From an uncultured Ureaplasma sp. (GTDB lineage Bacteria; Bacillota_I; Bacilli_A; Mycoplasmatales; Mycoplasmoidaceae), in the NCBI GenBank assembly GCA_902782585.1, contig CACZNK010000068.1, forward strand, positions 1 to 26,269: a stretch of 26,269 bases of DNA. Direction: 5' to 3'. Of the stretch, positions 20,272 through 26,269 are shown in pieces. Made by a program: the position numbers and the translations under genes. Every line of letters starts with the position of its first letter. The stretch's first letter is position 1. The notes beneath the pieces are model-generated. The model made no database searches and was not told where the DNA came from. It saw only the letters and a list, made by a program, of their open reading frames with translations.

Positions 20272-21088
20272 CAAAAATTTACCATTAGTTATTGGCACTT
20301 TTGATGTTTTACATAAAGGACATAAAAAACTATTTGACCAAGTTAAACCAAATAAGTTTAATGTAATTTTAATTATTAATTCTCCTAATAAAAAGGAATG
20401 ATTTAGTTCATTATTAATTAGATATGGTAATATAAATACTTTCCATCCTAAAAAAATCTATTTTTTTGATGCAAAACAAAACAATATATCTGCAATTGAT
20501 TTTATCAAACACTATTTGAAAATACTTTGTCCATCTAAAATTATTGTTGGTAGTGACTTTAAATTTGGTAAAAATCAATCTGGTAATATTAAACTATTAA
20601 AAAAGTATTTTAAAGTTCAAGCAATCAAATATGATCATAAATATCAAACAAGTAAAATTAAAAAACTTTACAAAGAAGGTAAAGTTTTTGAAGCCAATAA
20701 GTTACTATACTCACCAATAATTATTTATGATGATGTTAAAAGTTGCAAACATAAAGGAACAAAATTAGGTTTTCCAACATTAAATACAATTCCTAATAAA
20801 AATCACTTTATTTTTAAAGAAGGTACATATGCTAGTTTATGTAGACTTGCAAACCATAAAATATACTATGGTGCTACATGTATCTATAAATCTAGTGGTA
20901 GACAAATAATTGAAACACATATCCTAAAAGATTTCCCAAAATTATATAAAAAATACAATAAAAAAATATTTCTTAGTTTTATAGCATATATAATGCCATT
21001 TAAAAAAATATCTAACGAGGAAAATCTCATTAAATATATTAAAACATCAGTTAATGCTGTTAAAGAATTCTTTAGAATTAAGCCTTAG
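20240..21088 (+). CDS. ribF: Bifunctional riboflavin kinase / FAD synthetase
   Basis: RibF phosphorylates riboflavin to FMN and adenylates it to FAD, the only flavin steps retained by an organism that imports riboflavin. The 282-residue protein has the nucleotidyl-transfer domain first: GTFDVLHKGHKKLF (family G.FDG.H.GH) and IIVGSDFKFGKN. The kinase domain follows with KHKGTKLGFPTLNT and ETHILKDF. The first is slightly degenerate (DVLHKGH for DGVHLGH) but keeps both histidines. ATG 20240 puts the first strand (NLPLVIGTFD) at its normal place near the start and overlaps rlmB by 32 bases. TGA near 20399 encodes Trp. Its last 11 bases overlap the 3' end of the convergent HIT gene. Confidence 0.88.
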
Positions 21089-21491
21089 ATTTTAAAATAA
21101 TTTGATATATTTCATCTATATCACTAACATGGATGTTTACACATTTAGTCCCTTTTCAGCCTTCATTTTTACCATATTTAGGAATAACATGCATATGAAC
21201 ATGCATTACAACTTGACTAGCAATTTCACCTTCATTGAATAAGTAATTAAAACCTCATGGTTTTAGTTTTGAATTGACTATTTTATTAGCAACTAAATGT
21301 CCTAAAGCAACTATTGATTGTAATACATCAACAGGTGTTTCACTAAAACATTTATAATGTTGTTTACTAATAACAATAACATGACCATCAGAAAGTGGGT
21401 TTGCATCCATAAAAGCCATTGCTTTATCATTCTCAGCAACAACTTTTGCAGGTATTTTACCATTTACAATCCCACAAAAAACACAATCCAT
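21078..21491 (-). CDS. HIT-family (Hint-like) nucleotide-binding protein
   Basis: HIT proteins hydrolyse adenylated substrates such as AMP-amides or lysyl-AMP. The 137-residue product has the N-terminal CVFCGIVNGKIPAKVV, the NPLSDGHVIVISKQHY segment and the catalytic triad HVHMHVIP. All histidines and the two N-terminal cysteines are intact. Two TGA codons encode Trp (KPWGFN and EGWKG), the first cutting the gene short under the standard code. It is convergent with ribF and their stop regions overlap by 11 bases. A minus-strand TATAAT (attata on plus, 21500-21505) ends 8 bases from the ATG, so the message would be leaderless or almost so. Confidence 0.92.
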
Positions 21492-21514
21492 ACTCCAATA
21501 TTATATATATTAAA

Positions 21515-21534
21515 TATAATATATAAAAAAGGAG
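21515..21534 (+). promoter_or_regulatory. Promoter and Shine-Dalgarno of the small gene at 21544
   Basis: TATAAT at 21515-21520 is followed by AAGGAG at 21529-21534, which is 9 bases before ATG 21544. The ribosome site is clear and fixes the start of a gene too short to be judged by composition alone. Confidence 0.6.
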
Positions 21535-21543
21535 AAATTAATA

Positions 21544-21759
21544 ATGGCTAAACAACATTTTAAATTGCAAACAACTGGTGATGACATCAGAAAAATGAAT
21601 AATGAGCAATGACAAGAATATAGAAATAAGTCATGACTACGCAAACGTGAGTACTACAATCAAGATATTCCTAGTTATTACTTGCCAAATAAAGATACAT
21701 ATGCAAATTATTTAGATAATTTACAAAAACGTATTGATCAAAAATCTAAATCTAAATAA
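21544..21759 (+). CDS. Small conserved-type hydrophilic protein, function unknown
   Basis: A 71-residue protein of unrecognised family. It is polar, with many basic and aromatic residues (EQWQEYRNKSWLRKREYY, then DIPSYYLPNKDTYANYL), has no membrane segment, and ends in a basic tail. Two Trp residues are TGA codons. The evidence for a real gene is the good Shine-Dalgarno site, a TATAAT just upstream, an uninterrupted frame and protein-like composition. The Trp/Tyr/Arg pattern might suit RNA or ribosome contact, but that is only an impression. It is transcribed divergently from the HIT gene, with 52 bases between them. Confidence 0.65.
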
Positions 21760-21866
21760 TTTATTCTTTAATTTTGAAAAATATTTCTTGATAAGTTCTA
21801 ACATATTATCAACACTTTTATATATTTTCCATTTTAATGATTATATTCAGAATAAGTTTTATTAAT

Positions 21867-21902
21867 GTTAAGGCTACTTTTATAAAACCTTAACAATTTT
21901 TT
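21867..21902 (+). terminator. Candidate intrinsic terminator
   Basis: GTTAAGG (21867-21873) and CCTTAAC (21888-21894) form a perfect 7-base-pair stem with a 14-base loop that contains a further TTTTATAAAA self-complement. AATTTTTT follows. The form is right for ending plus-strand transcription from the 21544 gene, about 108 bases after its stop. It sits inside a weak minus-strand ORF, so one of the two readings is probably accidental. Confidence 0.45.
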
Positions 21903-22007
21903 ATTGTATTTAATTAATTCTTGCTTGATTTTAGAAATATCATATTTTTGAGTAATGCTGCAAAAATGTTGGTTTTTTGACAACATAGTTCTATTTTTCA
22001 TTCTTAA

Positions 22008-22030
22008 AACTTCTTATGGAAGTTCTTTTT
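22008..22030. terminator. Hairpin near the rnhC 3' end
   Basis: AACTTC (22008-22013) and GAAGTT (22019-22024) make a 6-base-pair stem with a 5-base loop, with a T-run at 22026-22030 on the plus side. It lies 33 bases beyond the rnhC stop on the minus strand. It could help end transcription from either side, but the stem is short. Confidence 0.3.
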
Positions 22031-22056
22031 AGCATTAAATCTATCATTCAATTTAA

Positions 22057-22986
22057 TTATCTATTGAAGCACAATTTAATAAAATAGCCCAACTTGTCCT
22101 CACCTAATGTATTTGTTATCATATCAATTATCTTAAAAATTTTATACTTATTTGTTGCACCATAAGGAATACTAATTTCTTCTAAACCTTTATATTTATG
22201 TAGCTTTTTTTCAAGTTTATTTATCATATTGATAAATTCATATCGTGCAATAATACTAGCAGCTGCAATAGCTATGTATTTAGACTCTGATTTTGTTTCA
22301 AATACATCAATACTATTCCTATTAGAATAATTAATGTTTAATTTATTTAGATATTTCAAATAATTGTCTTTTGTACAGTACTGGTCCATGTAAACAGGTG
22401 TATTCATCCCAATTTTTGCTTTAAGTTGTGTAATACAATCATTATGACCAAAAGTCTTAATAACATGTGTATTATGATATTTATCATATAGACTATTAAA
22501 TTTGTTTGGAGGAATAACACAAATCATATTTTGACATATTTTTTTAATTTTAGGTCCTAAAATTAAAATCTTATCATCACTAATTTTTTTTGAATCATCT
22601 ACATGCAAATCTTTAAGTCTTTCAGTTGTGTTAGGATCAACATAAACTGCACAACAAATTATACCACCGAAATAATCACCAACCCCAACTTCATCACAAC
22701 CAATATATGTTGATTCCTTATATATAACTGTCGGTTGTTTTTTGTCATAATATTTAACATATGGAAGATTTAATTTAATACAAACATTGACAATATTATT
22801 GCCTTGTACAACAATCCTTTTAGTTTTATAAAGTGAAACATTTATTTTATTAATAGTAAATCGATCTAAAATTTCATTTGACTCGATTAGATTACTTTTT
22901 GATTTTTTTAAAATTCCAAGAATGCGGTTGTATTCACTATCAGTTAATTTATTTGAATATAATGATTTGTTATATTTTTGTGCCAT
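22057..22986 (-). CDS. rnhC: Ribonuclease HIII
   Basis: RNase HIII removes RNA from RNA-DNA hybrids. The 309-residue length and an N-terminal substrate-binding (TBP-like) domain of about 85 residues before the catalytic part distinguish it from RNase HII. The catalytic domain opens with YIGCDEVGVGDYFGG, the RNase HIII form of the motif carrying the Asp-Glu pair. It continues with VDDSKKISD, YMDQY with the third Asp, and AIAAASIIARYEF. No Trp codons occur. It is divergent from the DivIVA-like gene, with 31 bases between the start codons and an overlapping promoter. The weak ORF at 21834-22001 lies downstream on the same strand. Confidence 0.93.
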   Translation of the reverse strand: MAQKYNKSLYSNKLTDSEYNRILGILKKSKSNLIESNEILDRFTINKINVSLYKTKRIVVQGNNIVNVCIKLNLPYVKYYDKKQPTVIYKESTYIGCDEVGVGDYFGGIICCAVYVDPNTTERLKDLHVDDSKKISDDKILILGPKIKKICQNMICVIPPNKFNSLYDKYHNTHVIKTFGHNDCITQLKAKIGMNTPVYMDQYCTKDNYLKYLNKLNINYSNRNSIDVFETKSESKYIAIAAASIIARYEFINMINKLEKKLHKYKGLEEISIPYGATNKYKIFKIIDMITNTLGEDKLGYFIKLCFNR

Positions 22987-22998
22987 CTTTATATAAAA

Positions 22999-23006
22999 AT
23001 TATAAT
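22999..23006. promoter_or_regulatory. Palindromic bidirectional -10 box
   Basis: ATTATAAT equals its own reverse complement. It provides TATAAT to the plus strand (23001-23006, 11 bases before ATG 23018) and TATAAT to the minus strand (23004-22999, 12 bases before ATG 22986). A further minus-strand TATAAT is at 23010-23005. Both messages would have leaders of about 5 bases. Confidence 0.55.
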
Positions 23007-23017
23007 TATATAGTGGA

Positions 23018-23374
23018 ATGAATTACAATTTTGATAAAAAAATATTTGAAATTTTAAATAAAAAATTTAAATCTAGGATTCATAGTGGTTATGACCCTGA
23101 AGATGTAGATATTTTTTTTGATGAAGTGATTGAATACATTAAAAATGTTGATGAATATCGTAAAACTTTTGATGATTCTATTAACAACTACAAACATAAG
23201 ATTGATCAATTAACTTTGCAAAATGATGAAAAAGATAAAATGATTAATACATTGCAAACAAAATTAAATGAAATGAATAAAGAAGGTTATTCAAATAAAT
23301 ATGTGATAAATAGATTAAATAAACTAGAAACCCAAATTCAAAAAAATAATCAAAATAAAAGTAATGAAAAATAG
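23018..23374 (+). CDS. DivIVA/GpsB-like coiled-coil protein
   Basis: A 118-residue protein with the short DivIVA-type N-terminal segment: FKSRIHSGYDPEDVDIFFD, where the family has F.....GYd..eVd.FLd. A coiled coil follows from about residue 40 to 110, rich in Lys, Asn, Gln and Glu (for example KDKMINTLQTKL). DivIVA proteins bind curved membranes and organise division or polar complexes; GpsB links division to wall enzymes. Mollicutes have no wall, so a role in cell shape, tip organisation or division is inferred. The family's membrane-binding loop residues (Arg and Phe) are partly visible (SRIHSGY). It sits 20 bases before mnmA with a near-leaderless promoter. Confidence 0.68.
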   Translation: MNYNFDKKIFEILNKKFKSRIHSGYDPEDVDIFFDEVIEYIKNVDEYRKTFDDSINNYKHKIDQLTLQNDEKDKMINTLQTKLNEMNKEGYSNKYVINRLNKLETQIQKNNQNKSNEK

Positions 23375-23394
23375 GTTATTTTCTATTCAAAATT

Positions 23395-24516
23395 ATGGGG
23401 CAAGCACATAAAAATAAAATTGTTTTAGGTATGAGTGGTGGAGTTGATTCCTCAGTTTGTGCATACCTCTTGAAACAAAAAAACTATGATGTGATAGGAT
23501 TATTTATGCAAAACTGAGATCCATATGTTAATTTTGATTTTCTCGGTCATACAATTGGAAATAAGAAGACTTGTGATGCTCAAAAGGATTTTAATGATGC
23601 TAAACTTGTAGCTAATAAATTAAATTTGCCAATTTATCGAACTGAATTTATTAAGAAATATTGAGATAAAGTATTTAAATATGTAATTGATGAATATAAA
23701 TCTGGAAATACTCCAAATCCAGACATTTTATGTAATAAATATATCAAATTTAATGAATTTATTAACTATGCTAATGATAAATTAAAATGTGATAAAATTG
23801 CAATGGGTCATTATGCCAATATTAAGTACAAAAATGGTGAATATTTTTTAACAAAAGCCAAGGATAAAGACAAAGATCAAACATATTTTTTATGTTGACT
23901 AAATCAACAACAACTATCAAAAGTTATATTTCCGGTTGGTAATTTAAAAAAATCAAAAGTTAGGAAAATCGCCAAAGAACAAAATTTGGTTAACTGGAAT
24001 AAAAAAGATTCAACTGGAATTTGCTTTATTGGTGAAAGGAAATTTCATGATTTTCTTTTAAATTACATTAAACAAAAACCAGGTGATATTATTGATATTG
24101 AAACTAATGAAGTATTAGGACAACATGATGGAATCATGTTTTTCACTATTGGTCAAAATAAAAATTTAGGATTAAATGGTCTTAAATACCGATATTTTAT
24201 TTGCAAAAAAGATATTGATAAAAACATTTTATATGTTGTTAATGAAAAAAACCGTAAAAAATATTTGATTTCAAATTATTGTGAGCTTAAATCATTTAAT
24301 TGGATTAATGATTATCATCAATGACTTAATAAAAAAATTAAAGTCCGTTTTAGACATCGAATGAAATTAATTAGAACTAAATTCAAAATAGAAGGAGATA
24401 AAGTAATTTTAAGTTACAAAAAATCACTGGGTGTAACCAAAGGACAATTTGCTGTTTTATATTGTGGCAAATTCACTATTGGTGGTGGCATAATCAACTT
24501 GGTTGATTATAAATAA
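23395..24516 (+). CDS. mnmA: tRNA-specific 2-thiouridylase MnmA
   Basis: MnmA puts sulfur on U34 of tRNA-Lys, -Glu and -Gln, which sharpens codon reading. The 373-residue length is normal. It has the PP-loop GMSGGVDSSV near residue 12, the first catalytic Cys at C113 in NPDILCNKYIKF, MGHYA, DQTYFL, the second catalytic Cys at C210 in DSTGICFIGERKF, and a C-terminal barrel (about 300-373) with QFAVLY and IGGGII. Both cysteines are intact. TGA codons encode several Trp residues (QNWDP, KYWDK, LCWLN, HQWLN). The UGG Trp codon near 23995 shows that both are used. The sulfur donor (a cysteine desulfurase) is not in the window. A T-rich tract follows the stop. Confidence 0.96.
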
Positions 24517-24521
24517 TAACA

Positions 24522-24549
24522 TTTTTTTTATTTTTTTTCATTTTATATA
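24522..24549 (+). promoter_or_regulatory. Double T8 tract and TATATA box before small peptide gene
   Basis: Two runs of eight T (24522-24529 and 24531-24538) separated by one A are followed by TATATA at 24544-24549. No hairpin precedes the Ts, so this is not a standard terminator. It could be a T-rich promoter region whose length may vary, or a U-rich end to mnmA mRNA. Confidence 0.35.
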
Positions 24550-24553
24550 TATG

Positions 24554-24561
24554 AAAGGAGG
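24554..24561 (+). promoter_or_regulatory. Strong Shine-Dalgarno site
   Basis: AAAGGAGG, the best ribosome site in the window, ends 4 bases before ATG 24566. It decides the start over the in-frame ATG at 24551, which would translate through the site itself. Confidence 0.75.
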
Positions 24562-24565
24562 AAAA

Positions 24566-24811
24566 ATGAGAAAATTATCCATTCAAGAGAAAAAATTAAC
24601 AATTGCTGGTAGTGCAACTATGACTGCATGAGTAGCAATTATGGGAGTTGGATTAATTATGTCATGCATTTCAAGTGTAGCATCATCAGTAATGCAAGCT
24701 ATTAGTTCAACATCGCAATCAAAATCTAGCTATAATTATTCATCTAAAAAGAGTTCAATGATTAGAATGTCAGCATTTCCATCAAGAAGTGCAATAAATT
24801 TTTACGTTTAG
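24566..24811 (+). CDS. Small Ser-rich membrane peptide, double-glycine-like leader
   Basis: An 81-residue protein of unrecognised family. It opens with MRKLSIQEKKLTIAGS, which resembles the LSxxELxxIxGG leader of peptides exported by double-glycine peptidase transporters, though the spacing is one residue off and the pair is GS (or AG) rather than GG. A hydrophobic helix follows (about 17-45, TAWVAIMGVGLIMSC), with Trp as TGA. The tail is Ser/Lys/Tyr-rich and basic. A membrane or secreted peptide is likely; function is unknown. No transporter or immunity gene is adjacent. It has the strongest Shine-Dalgarno site in the window, a sign of high expression, and lies between mnmA and rpoD with its own possible promoter. 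Confidence 0.6.
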
Positions 24812-24820
24812 GATATTATC

Positions 24821-24847
24821 TTGTTAGTTAACTAAGTATAATATAAT
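24821..24847 (+). promoter_or_regulatory. rpoD promoter with two overlapping -10 boxes
   Basis: TTGTTA at 24821-24826 could be a -35. TATAAT occurs twice sharing one T, at 24837-24842 and 24842-24847. The second ends 10 bases before ATG 24858 and is 15 bases from the TTGTTA, slightly short of the ideal spacing. There is no Shine-Dalgarno site, so initiation from the second box would give an almost leaderless message. Confidence 0.5.
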
Positions 24848-24857
24848 TATACAGCAT

Positions 24858-26269
24858 ATGAAATCTAAAACAAAATCATCTAAAAAACATTTAAAAAAAA
24901 TCATAAAAAAACCAAATGAAAAAGTTGGCAAAAAAGCTAAAAAAGTATTAAAAGTAAAAACTCATAATAAAATTAAAAAAAATAAGAAAAATAAGCAACA
25001 TGTTTTTATTAAAAAAACTAGTATTAAAGATAAACAATATACACCTTTTAAATCTAAACAATTGATTAATAAAAAACCAAAATCAAACCAAATTTTAGTA
25101 GAACAAAAGATTCAAAAACGTGGTAGAAAACCAACAGTTAGAAAATTAATTCTTAATAGAACCACAGCTTCTGGCAAATATGGTGGTTATGTTAAATCAA
25201 CAATTCTTGAAGATAATGTAAAGTTACGTAAAATTACAAATTTTGAAATTAATGAATTAATTGAAAAATTTGCTAGAAAAGCCAAAACACGTAAACATAA
25301 TAAGAACACTATCGAATGAGAAAAAATTGCTAAAAGTCTAAATAATTGTAAATTACCTAAAAACATTTATTCATGTTTTGAAAAAGGTTTAGCTAAACAT
25401 GATGTAAAAATTATAGTTAATGAAAATGATCAAGAGTTTGGTATTGATTCGTTAGACAATGGTATTAATGATGTTACTGGTATTTTAAAAATTTCCACTA
25501 AAGAGAAAATTGATGACGGAATTAAAGCATTTTTATCTGTTTTAGGTTCATCACGAATGTTAACAAGTGAAGACGAAACAAAAATTGCAAAATTATTAGA
25601 TGACCCAGATCCTGAGATGAGACAATATGCTCAAAACCAGTTTGTTACATCAAATTTACGTTTAGTAACTTCAATTGCTAAAAAATATTTGAATTGTGGA
25701 ATTGAATTAGAAGATTTAATTGAAGAAGGAATTGTCGGTCTAATGAAAGCCATTTCTAAATATGACTATAGATTAGGCAATAAATTTTCAACATATGCTA
25801 CATGGTGAATTAGACAATCTATTACAAGAGCTATTGCTGACCAAACACGTGTTATTCGTGTACCAGTTCATTTAATGGACACAATTAATAAACTTTTTAA
25901 AACCGAACGTGATTTGACACAAAAATTAGGTAAAGCTCCTACTATTGATGAATTAACTCAAGGTATGGGTGGTGAAAAAGAAGGTTTTTCTGCAAAAAAA
26001 ATTAGTGACATTCGCAAAATTGCTATTGATTCAGTTTCAATTGATCGTCCTATTGAACATGACAATGATTCACAATTTACTGATTTCTTGAAAGAAAAGA
26101 ATACTCCATCACCAGATACATATGCATATCGTGAATTAGTTTCTGAACATATTGATGATTTATTAAAAACAGCATTAACAGATGAGGAGCAAGAAATTAT
26201 CCGTATGCGTTTTGGATTAAAGCCATATCTAGCTCCAATGAACTTATATGAAATAAGTGAAAAATTAAA
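24858..26269 (+). CDS. rpoD: Primary sigma factor (sigma-70/RpoD), 3' end cut by window
   Basis: This is the principal sigma factor that directs RNA polymerase to promoters; 470 codons are visible. The first 100 or so residues are Lys-rich and low-complexity (KKAKKVLKVKTHNK), replacing region 1.1. Region 2 begins near residue 265 (SNLRLVTSIAKKYL, then LEDLIEEGIVGLMKA), and FSTYATWWIRQ of regions 2.3-2.4, which contact the -10 box, is intact with its WW written TGG TGA. RVPVHLMDTINKL is region 3.0; the extended -10 His is kept and the usual Glu is Asp. Region 4 starts at LTDEEQEIIRMRFGL, but the part that reads the -35 box lies outside the window. The -10-dominated promoters seen here fit a factor relying on regions 2 and 3. 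Confidence 0.95.

Larger units (their letters stand above)
21760..22056. other. Intergenic gap with weak ORF remnant and hairpins
   Basis: This 297-base stretch has no secure gene. On the minus strand an open frame runs from ATG 22001 to TAA 21834 (55 codons, opening MKNRTMLSKNQHF). A protein-like continuation in another frame (KIYKSVDNMLELIKKYF) lies just beyond, so it may be a short frameshifted gene behind rnhC, but I do not recognise it. A hairpin with a T-run is at 21867-21902 and another at 22008-22024. Confidence 0.4.

Noticed and set aside
1..26269. CRISPR array, prophage genes, toxin-antitoxin pair or long tandem repeats
   Set aside because: I saw no regularly spaced repeats, no phage structural or integrase genes other than the IS30 remnant, and no recognisable toxin-antitoxin pair on either strand.

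Overview
The window comes from a low-GC mollicute (mycoplasma or ureaplasma type). The main evidence is that UGA is read as tryptophan: rnr, thrS, uvrA, plsX, rnc, smc, ftsY, mnmA and the primary sigma factor all run through in-frame TGA codons at conserved Trp positions. For example, the TWW of sigma region 2.4 is written TGG TGA at 25803-25808. The DNA is strongly AT-rich, genes are packed with gaps of 0-40 bases or small overlaps, and only one tRNA and one decayed insertion sequence are present. The MG376-like gene next to thrS suggests the Pneumoniae/Malacoplasma/Ureaplasma side of the group; that placement is inference.

Layout. (1) 1-1105, minus: a wrecked IS30-family transposase. (2) 1276-4122, plus: secG, rnr and smpB, i.e. 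protein export, mRNA decay and trans-translation, followed by tRNA-Lys(CUU) at 4198-4274. (3) 4305-5615, minus: a NifU C-terminal-type protein and a Pr6Pr-like membrane protein. (4) 5672-11592, plus: an SSB-like protein, thrS, a decayed HAD-like protein and uvrA. (5) 11631-18201, plus: galU, plsX, rnc, smc and ftsY. This resembles the Bacillus plsX-fab-acp-rnc-smc-ftsY cluster with the fatty-acid genes removed. (6) 18222-18650, minus: a SemiSWEET/PQ-loop-like protein, divergent from a plus run (18716-21088) of a BI-1-like membrane protein, an RlmB-type rRNA methyltransferase and ribF. (7) 21078-21491, minus: a HIT protein whose 3' end overlaps ribF. (8) 21544-21759, plus: a small unknown gene, then a nearly empty 297-base gap, then rnhC (minus, 22057-22986). 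(9) 23018 to the end, plus: a DivIVA-like coiled-coil protein, mnmA, a small Ser-rich membrane peptide and rpoD, which is cut by the window edge.

Most of the genes are core information-processing functions: RNA decay and ribosome rescue, tRNA charging and thiolation, rRNA methylation and processing, excision repair, chromosome organisation and transcription. Lipid and glycolipid precursor enzymes (PlsX, GalU) and membrane targeting (SecG, FtsY) accompany them. Most of the window looks like ordinary minimal-genome chromosome.

The unusual points are: a ThrRS whose editing site has lost three of four catalytic residues; a HAD-like protein without its nucleophile; a pattern of TATAAT boxes 8-12 bases from start codons, suggesting near-leaderless mRNAs, contrasted with three genes carrying clear Shine-Dalgarno sites; two divergent gene pairs sharing one palindromic ATTATAAT box; and a small peptide with a double-glycine-like leader behind two T8 tracts. 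I did not find a convincing, clearly new multi-gene system.
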